From the NCBI GenBank assembly GCA_017553445.1, contig JAFZMD010000009.1:1-39910 (forward strand): a stretch of 39,910 nucleotides of DNA. The letters are read 5' to 3'. This stretch comes from Methanobrevibacter sp. (GTDB lineage Archaea > Methanobacteriota > Methanobacteria > Methanobacteriales > Methanobacteriaceae). The notes under the pieces were generated by a model. That model saw only the letters and a program-made list of their open reading frames with translations, made no database searches and was not told the origin of the DNA. The position numbers and the translations under genes are program-made. Shown here piece after piece: positions 1 to 9,803 of this stretch (positions are counted from its first letter, which is position 1; each line of letters begins with the position of its first letter).

Positions 1-2
1 CT

Positions 3-3000
3 CCGGTAATTTCAATTTCTGATAATGCGACTAAATATCTTGAGAATGCTTCATTCACTATTAGTACTGATGTTCCTGGTTATTACACTTTAATTATTAA
101 TGGAACTGAAGTGGACATTTATAAAGTAAATGGAGAGTTAATAGTTAATGTTCCTACTACTTTGGTTCCTGGTCGTTATGATGTTAACGTGACTGTTGAT
201 GAGAGCGAAAACCATACTGCTGGTAATGCTCATGCTACCTTAACTGTTGGGCCTGCTACTGGTGAGATTAATTTGACTGCTGATAATATAACTTATGGCG
301 GAACTGTAATTATCACTCCTAGTGCTCTTGAAGGAGCTACAGGTAACTTAGAATACACTATTAAAAATAGCAGTGGTGCTGTTGTCAGAGAAGGAACTAA
401 AGCAATTGGCGAATCATTTGATGTTTCTGATTTAGCTGCAGGTACTTACACTGTTACTGCAACTTACAGAAATGATCCATTATATAGTTCCGTTACTGTA
501 AATGGCATTACATTTAATGTAAGCAAAGCCGTTCCTGAATTCGATGCCAGTGCTTTGGATGTTGTTTATGGTACTAATATAACGGTTGTTCCTAATGCCA
601 ATGTAAATAATGGTAATGTAAACTACACTGTTAAAGATAAAGACGGTAATGTTGTTGTTAATGGCATTAAAGGTGTTAGTGAAAGCTTCACTGCTAAATT
701 GGCCGCAGGTAAATACACTGTGAACGCAACTTACTTAGGCAATCAAAATTACACAGCTTCAACTGTTGTATTTAATGTAACTGTAAGTAAAGCAAATTCA
801 ACTGTTGTCATTGATGTTGAGAAAGTTTATGATTACAATGATACCATTATTATTAATTTAACCACTACTGGTTCCAATGGTGTTTTAAATGTAACTATAA
901 ATGGTAAAGTTTATCCTGTAAATACTGAAAAACAAGTTGTAATTGAAAACATTACTGCTGGCGAGTACACTATTATTGCTAATTTGGCTGGTGATGAAAA
1001 TTACACTGCTATCTTTAATTCAACTACATTTAAAGTTAAAAAGGCTACAACCAGTGTTGAAATAGGTGTCAAGTCAATTTATAAAGTCGGTGATGTTATT
1101 GAAATTACTTTAACCACTGTTAATTTAACTGATTTAACAGTTACAGTTAATGGTGTAGTTAAAGAGGTGGATGAGAATAATAAGATTACTATTACTAACG
1201 CTAAAGCTGGTGACTATATTGTCAATGCTGTCTTGGCAGGCAATGATAATTATACTGGATCCAATGATACCAAATCATTCAAAGTAGTTAAAAACAATGT
1301 GACAATTAGTGTTAATTCCACTACTGTTCCTGTATCTATTGTTGTTGGAAGTCCTGTAACATTTACTGCTAACCTGAATGAGTCCGTTACCGGTGATGTG
1401 ATTTTCACTATCGGTGATGCAAACTACACCGTACCTATTGAAAATAAGGATGTTGCTACCTACACATACACTCCAGCCAATAATGCTACAATTGCTGTTG
1501 TCGCTACATTTGCAGGTAATGATAAGTATAATGCTATCGCATCAGCTGAAAAACAATTTGGCGTTAAAACAGTTCCTACTGATGTTAATGTGACGGTTAA
1601 AACTCCTGTAACTTATGGTAATGATGCTGTAATTACTGTTGAATTAAACGTTACTATTAATGCTACTGTTAAATTAAGTATTGATGATAAGAAGTATGAT
1701 GTTGCTATAGTTAACGGTAAAGGAGGATTCAATGCTTCCGGTTTAACTAGCGGTAATCATAATATTGATGTAGTATTTGCCGGTGATGGTTACTATGAAA
1801 GAAGCACAAACTCCACAACATTCACTGTTGATAAAGCTGAGTTAGGTGCTAAAGTAACCGCTTTAAATGTCACTGTTTCAGACAATACTTCATTCATCAT
1901 TGATGCTATCGGAGACTTTAAAGGAAATGTTTCAATTAAGTCTGGCGATAATGTATTGTACAACGGTTCCGTTAAAACTATAATTGATGCTTCAAGATTG
2001 CCTGCAGGAGACTATGTTGCTACTGCAGTATTCTACGGCGATAATAATTATAATAAATCAACTTTGGATAACATTAAATTCACTGTTTCAAGAGTTACTC
2101 CAACAATTACTGTCGAAATTAGTGATGTAACTTTCCCTGCCAATGCTACTGCTACTATTAAGGTGAGTAATAAAGCAAACGGTACTGTTAATATTACTGT
2201 TGGCACTAAAGTCTTTAAAGGATCTGTAAATAATGGTTCCGCTACAATAACACTAAATAACTTATCTGCAGGCAGCAAAGTTGCTAAAGTGGAGTTCTTC
2301 ACTAATGATGCTTATAATGGTAATGCTACTGCTAGCGCTAAATTTAATGTAAATAAAGCTAATTCAACTGTTGTTATTGATGTTGAGAAAGTTTATGTCT
2401 ACAATGACAATATTATTATTAATTTAACCGCTAACGGTTCTCCTGGTGCCGTTAATGTAACGATTAATGGTAAAGTTTATCCTGTAAATGCTGATATGCA
2501 AATTGTTATTGAAAGCATTACTGCCGGAGAGTACACTATTATTGCTGATTTGACAGGTAATGAAAATTACACTGGCGCTTCCAATTCAACTACATTTAAA
2601 GTTAAAAAGGCTGAAACTAGTGTTTCAATTGGTGTTGACTCAGTTTATAAAGTCGGTGACAATGTCATTATTATTTTAACTACTGATAATGCAACTGATT
2701 TAACTGTTATGGTCAATGGTGAAGTTAAACCGGTAAATGCTGATAATACAGTTATTATTTCAAATGCTGATGCTGGTGATTACATTGTCAATGCTATTAT
2801 TAAAGGTAATGAAAACTACACTGGATCCAATGATACCAAATCATTCAAAGTAGTTAAAAATATTGTTTCCATCAGTGTTAATTCCACTACTGTTCCTGCA
2901 TCTATTGTTGTTGGCAGTCCTGTGACATTTACTGCTAACTTGAATGATTCTGTCACTGGTGATGTGATATTCACTATCAATGGTGCAAACTACACTGTAC

Positions 3001-6000
3001 ATATCACAGGTAAAGATGTTGCTACTTACAAATACACTCCAATTAACAATGATACAATAACTGTTATCGCTACATTTGATGGCAATGATAATTATAATAC
3101 TGCTGTATCAGCTCCAGAAGAGTTCAATGTTAATAAAGTTCCTACTTCATTATCTGTAAGTATAGATAAGACTTCAATCTATGTTGGTGAAAATGCTGTT
3201 GTTAGTGTTACTTTAAATCAATCTGTCACTGGTGTTGTAACTGTTAGAGTCAATGGTAAAGATTATCTTGTTTCTGTTGTAAATGGTGAAGGTAGCTTAA
3301 CTTTAAGCGATTTGGCTAAAGGCAATTACAATATTGGTGCTGTATTTGCTGGTGATGGCAAATATGTTGAAAGCACTTCCAATAATGTAACTTTAAAAGT
3401 TAATCAGATTACTACCAGTGTTGATGTAACTTTCGAGTCATCTATTGTTGCTGGTGAAGATGCATTAATTAAAGTTAATATGAATCCAAAGATTAATGGT
3501 ACTGTTAAATTGAATGTTGGTGACATGTCTTATAACGTTGCTGTTGTCAATGGTGTTGGAACTTTAACTGTTTCCAATTTAGCAAATGGCACTTACAATG
3601 TTAAAGCTGAATTTGCCGGTGATGATAAGTATTCCGGCAGTTCCTCTGCTGTTAAAAAATTAATGGTTAATATGGTTACTACCAAGTTGTCCATTAGCAT
3701 CGATAAGACTTCAATGACTGTCGATGATAAGGCTGTTGTTAGTGCTGTTTTGAATCCTTCAATTACTGATGTTATCACTGTTAGAGTCAATGGTAAAGAG
3801 TATCCTATTGCTGTTGTAGACGGTAAAGGTAGTTTAACTTTAAGTGATTTGGCTAAAGGCACTTACGATATTGATGCTGTGTTTGCTGGTGATGATAAAT
3901 ACACAGAAAGCACTTCAGGCACTGTAACATTGGAAGTTAAAGGAAAAACAGTTACTGAAATGTCTGTTGACATTGATGTGGAAAAAGGCATTGCAACTGT
4001 CGTGCTTCCTGATGATGCTACAGGTAATGTAACCGTTGTTATTGACGGTAAAGTTTACAATGTAACTGATATCACTGAAAGCCCTGTTACTATTGGAATT
4101 GGTGAGTTAAAACCAGGAAATCACACTATTGAAGTAATATATTCTGGTGATGATTTCTTCACTCCGGATTCAAACATCACTGATGTTGAAGTTCCAAGAG
4201 TTGATGATTATGAAATAACTGCTGATGCTCGTGTGGACGGATCTTCTGTTGATATTACTGTAAGCTTGCCTAAAGATATATTCGGTCCTGTGCTAATTGA
4301 TGTTGATGGTGTCGGCTATTATGCTAATGCAGAAAATGGTCAAGCTAAATTGCACTTGGATGATTTATCTAAAGGAAAACATGATGTGGTTGTAACTTAT
4401 CCTGGTGATGATAAGTATGCGTCTAAAGGTAATTCCACTTCATTTAATATTGATGCGAAAGAAACTCCAATGAGCATTGTGGTTGGTGATGATGAGGTTG
4501 TTGTTGTATTGCCTGGTGATGCTACTGGTAGTGTGACCGTATCTATTGATGGTAAGACTCAGACTGTTCCTGTTGAAGGTGGTAAGGCTGTTGTGGATAT
4601 TTCCGGTTTAGAGCCTGGTCAACATACTGTTGAGGCTTCTTATCCTGGTGATGACAATTATGGTCCTGCTTCAAATTCAACTGTCTTTGAAGTTCCTAAG
4701 ATTAGTGATTATCCAATTGTTGTATCTGAAGAGGATGATAAATTGGTTGTAAATGTTCCTAAAGACGCTACTGGTGATGTAAAAGTAACTATTGATGGTA
4801 AAGAGTACACTGCTCCTATTAAAGACGGTAAGGCTGTTGTGGATATTTCCGATTTAGAACCAGGTAAGCATGCTGTTGAAGTGACTTATCCTGGTGACAA
4901 GAAATATGCTCAAGCATCTAATGCAACAGTCGTTGATATTCCTAAAGCAGATGATTATAAAATCACTGCTACTGCAAAAGTTGATGGAACTTCAGCAGAT
5001 ATTACTGTAACCTTGCCTAAAGATGCAACCGGTCCGGTACTTATTGATGTAAATGGTGTCGGCTATTATGCTAATGCAGAAAATGGTCAGGCTAAACTGC
5101 ACTTGGATGACTTATCTAAAGGAAAATATGATGTGGTTGTAACTTATCCTGGTGATGATAAGTATGCGTCTAAAGGTAATTCCACTTCATTTAATATAGA
5201 TGCTAAAGAAACTCCAATGAGCATTAATGTTAAAGATGATGAGATTGTTGTTGAATTGCCTAGTGATGCTACTGGTAATGTGACTGTATCTATTGATGGT
5301 AAGACTCAGACTGTTCCTGTTGAAGGTGGTAAGGCTGTTGTGGATATTTCCGGTTTGGAACCTGGTCAGCATACTGTTGAGGCTTCTTATCCTGGTGATG
5401 ACAATTATGGTCCTGCTTCTAATTCAACTGTCTTTGAAGTTCCTAAGATTAGTGATTATCCAATTGTTGTATCTGAAGAGGATGATAAATTGGTTGTAAA
5501 TGTTCCTAAAGACGCTACTGGTGATGTAAAAGTAACTATCGATGGTAAAGAATATACTGCTCCAATTAAAGACGGTAAAGCTGTTGTGGATATTTCCGAT
5601 TTAGAACCAGGTAAACATGCTGTTGATGTAACCTATCCTGGTGATAAGAAATATGCTCAGGCTTCAAATGCAACAGTCGTTGAAATTCCTAAGATTTCAG
5701 ATTATCCATTTGAAGTAAAAGCTGAAGACATTTATGTTGGAGAAAAAACCGATATAACTGTAAGCTTACCTAAAGACGTTAACGGTCAGGTATTAGTTGA
5801 TATTAATGGAATTGGATATTATGTTAATGTAACTGATGGCGTTGCTCATGTAGACTTACCTCTTGATTTAGAACCTGGATCTTATGATGCTATTGTCACG
5901 TTCCCTGGAAATGATAAATACGAATCAAAAACAGTAAAAGATTCATTCAATGTTGCAGAAAAAGAAACAACAATAATCATATCAGTCGAGGATGATAATA

Positions 6001-7478
6001 TTGTCATTGAATTGCCTAAAGATGCAACCGGTAATGTGGATGTATCAATTAACGGCAAAACTCAAACTGTACCGATTAAAGATGGAAAAGCTGTTGTAGA
6101 CATTTCTGATTTGGAACCTGGCAATTACACTGTTGTTGCAAATTATCCTGGAGACGGCGAATATCCTCCAGCATCAAATTCAACTAGCTTTGAAGTTCCT
6201 AAGGTGTCAGATTATCCAATGAACATGACCAATACGGATGATGAATTAACTATTAATGTTCCTAAAGATGCTACTGGTGATGTAAAAGTAACTATTGATG
6301 GAAAAGATTACACTGTTCCTATTAAAGATGGTAAAGCTGTTTTAGACATCTCTGGTTTACCAAATGGTAATCATGATGTTAAAGTTACCTATCCGGGTAA
6401 TGACAAATACGCTTCAAAAACTATTACAGGAATTATTGTTAAAGAGCGCTCTCTTATAATGACTGCTCCTGATGTAGTTAAATATTACCACGGTCCTGAA
6501 AGGTTTGTTGTCTATTTAACAGATGATAAAGGAAATAAATTAAGTGGTTTGGAAGTTAAAATAACTATTAATGGCCAGACTTACACCAGAACTAGTGAAA
6601 ATGGTGAAGCTTCAATTGCTTTAGGACTTATCAGCGGTAATTATACTGTCGATGTTAAATTTGAAGGTAATGATGAATTCAAACCTCAAAGCATTAATGC
6701 AAGCGTTGAAATACGTCCTACAATCTATGCAAATGATGTATTTAAAGTCTATAAAAACGGAACCCAATACTATGCATTATTTGTAGACAGTGAAGGTGTT
6801 CCATTGGCCAATACTGAGGTTAGCTTCAATATTAATGGTGTATTCTACCATAGAACCACTAATGAATCTGGTTGGGCTAAATTAAACATTAATCTTCCGG
6901 AAGGTGAATATCAATTAACTGCAATCAATCCGGTTACTAATGAAATGAGAACCAATAACGTTACTGTAATTACTTTGATTGAATCCAGTGATTTAACCAA
7001 ATATTACAGAAACGGCAGTCAATTCATTGTACGCATCCACTCTGATGATGGCGGATGGGCTCAAGCAGGTGAAGAGGTAACATTTAATATCAATGGTGTA
7101 TTCTATACAAGAACCACTAATGAAACAGGACATGTAAAATTGAATATTAATATAGCTCCTGGAGATTATGTAATTACAACATCATATAAAGGCTGTCTTG
7201 AAAGTAACAATATTCATGTGCTTCCTAGATTGATTACTTCTGATTTGACTATGAAATATCATGACGGATCCACTTTTGTTGCAAAAACTTTGGATGAGCA
7301 AGGCAATCCTGCCCCTCATCAGGAAGTTTCATTCAACGTTAATGGAATATTGTATTCCCGTATAACCAATGACAATGGTGAAGCTGCAATAACTATTAAT
7401 TTACAGGCAGGTAAATACATAATCACTTCCCAATACGGATATGAAAGAAATTCAAATACAATTATAATAGAGGCTTAA
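3..7478 (+). CDS. Adhesin-like surface protein with Ig-like repeats (5' end outside window)
   Basis: The reading frame is open from base 3, so the gene begins upstream of the window; the GTG at 111 is only an internal codon. The visible part is about 2491 residues. I count 25 successive Ig-like units of about 75-95 residues. Each ends in a pattern like PGxYxVxVxYxGDDKY followed by a short strand, as in bacterial Ig-like (Big_3-type) domains. Four different units follow (from about base 6450), with the core FNINGVFYxRTTNExG and a closing AxGxYxITxxY. Such proteins are abundant on Methanobrevibacter cells and are thought to bind host, plant or microbial partners. The sequence is rich in N-x-S/T sites and Asp, has one cysteine, and shows no C-terminal membrane segment or LPxTG motif. 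The signal peptide must lie outside the window. Adhesin function is inferred from architecture; the ligand is unknown. Confidence 0.93.
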   Translation, partial: PVISISDNATKYLENASFTISTDVPGYYTLIINGTEVDIYKVNGELIVNVPTTLVPGRYDVNVTVDESENHTAGNAHATLTVGPATGEINLTADNITYGGTVIITPSALEGATGNLEYTIKNSSGAVVREGTKAIGESFDVSDLAAGTYTVTATYRNDPLYSSVTVNGITFNVSKAVPEFDASALDVVYGTNITVVPNANVNNGNVNYTVKDKDGNVVVNGIKGVSESFTAKLAAGKYTVNATYLGNQNYTASTVVFNVTVSKANSTVVIDVEKVYDYNDTIIINLTTTGSNGVLNVTINGKVYPVNTEKQVVIENITAGEYTIIANLAGDENYTAIFNSTTFKVKKATTSVEIGVKSIYKVGDVIEITLTTVNLTDLTVTVNGVVKEVDENNKITITNAKAGDYIVNAVLAGNDNYTGSNDTKSFKVVKNNVTISVNSTTVPVSIVVGSPVTFTANLNESVTGDVIFTIGDANYTVPIENKDVATYTYTPANNATIAVVATFAGNDKYNAIASAEKQFGVKTVPTDVNVTVKTPVTYGNDAVITVELNVTINATVKLSIDDKKYDVAIVNGKGGFNASGLTSGNHNIDVVFAGDGYYERSTNSTTFTVDKAELGAKVTALNVTVSDNTSFIIDAIGDFKGNVSIKSGDNVLYNGSVKTIIDASRLPAGDYVATAVFYGDNNYNKSTLDNIKFTVSRVTPTITVEISDVTFPANATATIKVSNKANGTVNITVGTKVFKGSVNNGSATITLNNLSAGSKVAKVEFFTNDAYNGNATASAKFNVNKANSTVVIDVEKVYVYNDNIIINLTANGSPGAVNVTINGKVYPVNADMQIVIESITAGEYTIIADLTGNENYTGASNSTTFKVKKAETSVSIGVDSVYKVGDNVIIILTTDNATDLTVMVNGEVKPVNADNTVIISNADAGDYIVNAIIKGNENYTGSNDTKSFKVVKNIVSISVNSTTVPASIVVGSPVTFTANLNDSVTGDVIFTINGANYTVHITGKDVATYKYTPINNDTITVIATFDGNDNYNTAVSAPEEFNVNKVPTSLSVSIDKTSIYVGENAVVSVTLNQSVTGVVTVRVNGKDYLVSVVNGEGSLTLSDLAKGNYNIGAVFAGDGKYVESTSNNVTLKVNQITTSVDVTFESSIVAGEDALIKVNMNPKINGTVKLNVGDMSYNVAVVNGVGTLTVSNLANGTYNVKAEFAGDDKYSGSSSAVKKLMVNMVTTKLSISIDKTSMTVDDKAVVSAVLNPSITDVITVRVNGKEYPIAVVDGKGSLTLSDLAKGTYDIDAVFAGDDKYTESTSGTVTLEVKGKTVTEMSVDIDVEKGIATVVLPDDATGNVTVVIDGKVYNVTDITESPVTIGIGELKPGNHTIEVIYSGDDFFTPDSNITDVEVPRVDDYEITADARVDGSSVDITVSLPKDIFGPVLIDVDGVGYYANAENGQAKLHLDDLSKGKHDVVVTYPGDDKYASKGNSTSFNIDAKETPMSIVVGDDEVVVVLPGDATGSVTVSIDGKTQTVPVEGGKAVVDISGLEPGQHTVEASYPGDDNYGPASNSTVFEVPKISDYPIVVSEEDDKLVVNVPKDATGDVKVTIDGKEYTAPIKDGKAVVDISDLEPGKHAVEVTYPGDKKYAQASNATVVDIPKADDYKITATAKVDGTSADITVTLPKDATGPVLIDVNGVGYYANAENGQAKLHLDDLSKGKYDVVVTYPGDDKYASKGNSTSFNIDAKETPMSINVKDDEIVVELPSDATGNVTVSIDGKTQTVPVEGGKAVVDISGLEPGQHTVEASYPGDDNYGPASNSTVFEVPKISDYPIVVSEEDDKLVVNVPKDATGDVKVTIDGKEYTAPIKDGKAVVDISDLEPGKHAVDVTYPGDKKYAQASNATVVEIPKISDYPFEVKAEDIYVGEKTDITVSLPKDVNGQVLVDINGIGYYVNVTDGVAHVDLPLDLEPGSYDAIVTFPGNDKYESKTVKDSFNVAEKETTIIISVEDDNIVIELPKDATGNVDVSINGKTQTVPIKDGKAVVDISDLEPGNYTVVANYPGDGEYPPASNSTSFEVPKVSDYPMNMTNTDDELTINVPKDATGDVKVTIDGKDYTVPIKDGKAVLDISGLPNGNHDVKVTYPGNDKYASKTITGIIVKERSLIMTAPDVVKYYHGPERFVVYLTDDKGNKLSGLEVKITINGQTYTRTSENGEASIALGLISGNYTVDVKFEGNDEFKPQSINASVEIRPTIYANDVFKVYKNGTQYYALFVDSEGVPLANTEVSFNINGVFYHRTTNESGWAKLNINLPEGEYQLTAINPVTNEMRTNNVTVITLIESSDLTKYYRNGSQFIVRIHSDDGGWAQAGEEVTFNINGVFYTRTTNETGHVKLNINIAPGDYVITTSYKGCLESNNIHVLPRLITSDLTMKYHDGSTFVAKTLDEQGNPAPHQEVSFNVNGILYSRITNDNGEAAITINLQAGKYIITSQYGYERNSNTIIIEA
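789..3140 (+). repeat. Dispersed three-unit repeat in the adhesin gene, offset 1566 bp
   Basis: A block from about 789 to 1575 recurs at about 2355-3140. AATTCAACTG occurs at 795 and 2361, and GGATCCAATG at 1257 and 2823, both exactly 1566 bp apart (522 codons). A stretch of roughly 38 bp starting at 1257/2823 is base-for-base identical, including synonymous positions. Other parts of the block have diverged, so the copies are older than the 747-bp tandem or have been partly homogenised. Confidence 0.8.
4203..5696 (+). repeat. Tandem 747-bp duplication (249 codons, three Ig-like units) in the adhesin gene
   Basis: Copy 1 (about 4203-4949) and copy 2 (about 4950-5696) align with a constant offset of 747 bp. 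For example, the ATCTATTGAT in the middle unit is at 4541 and again at 5288. Each copy encodes three Ig-like units and the two are nearly identical in protein and largely in DNA. A third, clearly diverged version of the same three-unit block follows at about 5697-6440. The exact borders are approximate because repeat units share similarity with one another. Confidence 0.88.
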
Positions 7479-7494
7479 TTGCTTCTATTACAAA

Positions 7495-7520
7495 TTTTTT
7501 TTTAAACTTCCTATTTTTTT
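7495..7520 (+). terminator. T-rich terminator after the adhesin gene
   Basis: A nine-T run (7495-7503) and a seven-T run (7514-7520) start 17 bp after the stop codon. Oligo-T tracts are the usual intrinsic termination signal in euryarchaea. The rest of the 255-bp gap up to the next start holds only AT-rich DNA, a TATA-like element near 7689 and one short palindrome. Confidence 0.6.
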
Positions 7521-7733
7521 ATTATTTTAATGTACATGTACGGATAAATATTTTTCATTATTTTACTTCATATTATTTTAATTGAAAATTGCTTTAATTA
7601 TTTTAATTGCTCTGATTACATTTATTAAAATCATTGTCCATTATTTCAAGCATATTGATTTAAAATTTGTCTCTGTTTTTTGCTATAGATTTATATTGTG
7701 CTTTGATAAAATATTTAATTGGTGAAAAAGTAT

Positions 7734-8675
7734 ATGGATAAAAAATTTGTTGCAATTATTGCCTGCGTTGTAATTGTTGCAATAGCAGTCAGCGCATACA
7801 TTAATTTTGTACAGGATGATGATATTGTTACAATTGGTTTTCTTCTTTCAGATTATGACCCTGCTTTGGTTGTAGCCAATGAAACTGACATGTTTGGTGC
7901 TCAGGGCCTTAAAACAAAAATAATAGTATACAATAATGACTATGAAATAATCAATGCCATTGCAAGCGGTGAAATCGATGCTGCATATATAGGTATAATG
8001 CCTGTGCTTGCCAGTGTTGAGGATGGAGTTCCGATTAAAATCCTTTCGGCCTCACAAAATGGCGGAAGCGGACTTTTCGTTTCAAACAGATCTGGGATTG
8101 ATGATGTTTCAGATTTGGACGGTAAAAATGTGGCTACTCCGCAAGATGATTCAATACAATATCTGTTGCTCAGCAACTATTTGAAAGAGCACGGAATGTC
8201 AATAGATGATTTGAACATATCCTCATGTGCAGGCTCTTTTATTAACGAATCAATTAAAAAGGGCAAAATTGATGCTGCAATCACATATCAGCCTTATGTG
8301 ACCATTAACGAGAATAATGGAAGTAAGATTCTTCTCAATTCCGATGAACTGATGCCAAACCATCCGAATTGTGTTTTGATAGCATCCGACGAGTTCATTT
8401 CTAAGCATCCTGAAGATGCTCAAAAGCTTTCAAAGGTTCATGAAAATGCAACGAATTACATTAACAACAAAACAGATTATGTAGCCAATATGGTTCCTAT
8501 TGATGGAATTGACAATCTGGAAATAAGAAAGGCTTATTTCTACAATGTATCGTTTATTTATGGATTGGATGATACTTTCAAAAAGAGTGTTGATGATTTT
8601 ATGAAAATTGAGGTTGATTTGGGTGTTTTAAAGGAACCTATATCTCATGACAAGCTTTTTTGGAATGGTAGCTAA
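7734..8675 (+). CDS. ABC-type substrate-binding protein, SsuA/NMT1-like (first paralogue)
   Basis: The protein resembles periplasmic-type binding proteins for sulfonates, nitrate or thiamine precursors. An N-terminal hydrophobic stretch (residues about 5-22) acts as anchor or signal. It is followed by the IGFLLSDYDPAL strand-loop and the pattern A-x-G-x-I-D-A-A-Y-x-G-x-x-P-V, then DLDGKNVATP and a TYQPYV segment, all typical of the two-lobed fold. I place the start at the ATG at 7734 because GGTGA lies 8 bp upstream; an upstream TTG at 7719 is less likely. The length of 313 residues is normal. It is a clear paralogue of the next gene. No ATPase or permease gene is nearby, so the substrate and transporter partners are unknown. 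Confidence 0.85.
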   Translation: MDKKFVAIIACVVIVAIAVSAYINFVQDDDIVTIGFLLSDYDPALVVANETDMFGAQGLKTKIIVYNNDYEIINAIASGEIDAAYIGIMPVLASVEDGVPIKILSASQNGGSGLFVSNRSGIDDVSDLDGKNVATPQDDSIQYLLLSNYLKEHGMSIDDLNISSCAGSFINESIKKGKIDAAITYQPYVTINENNGSKILLNSDELMPNHPNCVLIASDEFISKHPEDAQKLSKVHENATNYINNKTDYVANMVPIDGIDNLEIRKAYFYNVSFIYGLDDTFKKSVDDFMKIEVDLGVLKEPISHDKLFWNGS

Positions 8676-8688
8676 TTATCTTCTTTAA

Positions 8689-8696
8689 TTTTTTTT
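8689..8696 (+). terminator. Oligo-T terminator after the first binding protein
   Basis: Eight T residues start 13 bp after the stop codon. They are followed by AT-rich promoter-like DNA (TATATTTATATTTA near 8700) before the second binding-protein gene. The two paralogues are therefore probably transcribed separately. Confidence 0.45.
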
Positions 8697-8803
8697 CATT
8701 ATATTTATATTTAATAAAATTAATACTATCAGTATAAATTCAGATTATAACATTTATCAAAAATTGTATAAACTGTTTTTATTTTAAAAAATATGGTGAT
8801 TTA

Positions 8804-9775
8804 ATGAATAAAAAAATCGGTATTATTTTAGCTTTGGTTTTAATAGCTTTGCTTGCAATGGGTTCTGCCAGTGCGGGCATTTTTGACTTTTTAGGCGGAA
8901 GCTCAGATGACAAGATAACTATAGGTTATTTGCCTTCTGATCACGATTCAGCTTTATTTGTCGCTGATCAACAAGGATTATTTAAAGAAAAAAATATAAC
9001 TGTCGAATTAGTGCAATTTAACAATGGTGGGGACTTAATGACTGCTATGGCAAGTGGAAAAGTTGACGTTGGATATGTTGGTATATCTCCTGTATTGTCA
9101 TCAGTTGAAAAAGGTGTTCCTGTAAAAATCATTTCCTCTGCTCAAACTGAAGGTAGTGGAATCATAGTTTCCAATAACTCAAACATTTCTGCAGCTTCAG
9201 ATTTAAGCGGTAAAAATGTTGCAACTCCTGGTGAAGCATCCATTCAATACGTTTTATTAAACTATTACTTAACTCAAAACGGTTTATCCATGGATAAAGT
9301 AAATGCTTCTGCAATGAAAACCCCTTCAATCAATGATGCAATCAACACCAATACCATTGATGCTGGTGTAACTTTCCAACCATTCGTAAGTTCCTCTGAG
9401 GCAAACGGAAATAAAGTCTTAGTAACTTCACATGATATGTTACCAAACCACCCATGCTGTGTTGTTGTAGCTTCTCAAGACTTGATTGATAAACACCCTG
9501 ATACCGTTAAGGATATCGTAGCAATACACGAAAATGCTACACAATTTATCAATGATAATGTTGAAAACAACGCCAGTGCAGTTGTAGACTTATTACCTAA
9601 AGATATTGTTTCTAACAAAACTGTTGAAGAACAATCATTAGCTAGTTTCCCATTCATTTCCGGATTGAATGATACCTACAAAGCTGAAGTTGATTCTTTC
9701 ATGAAATTAGAAGTGGATTTAGGTATTTTAAACAAAACAATTCCACATGAAAAATTATTCTGGGAAGGAAAATAA
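8804..9775 (+). CDS. ABC-type substrate-binding protein, SsuA/NMT1-like (second paralogue)
   Basis: This is a 323-residue binding protein with a clear signal peptide: MNKK, a hydrophobic core at residues 5-20, and a likely cleavage site after SASA. The mature part carries ITIGYLPSDHDSALFVADQQ, an A-S-G-K-V-D-V-G-Y-V-G motif, DLSGKNVATPG and VTFQPFVSS, matching the neighbour along its whole length. Both proteins end in nearly the same sequence (HxKLFWxG). GGTGA 4 bp before the ATG supports the start. The signal peptide implies export and capture of a small solute at the cell surface. By family the solute could be a sulfonate, nitrate, bicarbonate or amine-like compound; the sequence alone does not decide. 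Confidence 0.87.
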   Translation: MNKKIGIILALVLIALLAMGSASAGIFDFLGGSSDDKITIGYLPSDHDSALFVADQQGLFKEKNITVELVQFNNGGDLMTAMASGKVDVGYVGISPVLSSVEKGVPVKIISSAQTEGSGIIVSNNSNISAASDLSGKNVATPGEASIQYVLLNYYLTQNGLSMDKVNASAMKTPSINDAINTNTIDAGVTFQPFVSSSEANGNKVLVTSHDMLPNHPCCVVVASQDLIDKHPDTVKDIVAIHENATQFINDNVENNASAVVDLLPKDIVSNKTVEEQSLASFPFISGLNDTYKAEVDSFMKLEVDLGILNKTIPHEKLFWEGK

Positions 9776-9803
9776 TTCCTCCCAACCATTATTTTTTTTA
9801 AAA

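Noticed and set aside
2048-5372. Minus-strand ORFs inside the adhesin gene
   Set aside because: They arise from the biased codon use of the repeats and lack start signals or family resemblance.
7532-7541. GTACATGTAC palindrome
   Set aside because: A 10-bp palindrome almost 200 bp from the next start, with no second copy nearby; too weak to call an operator.
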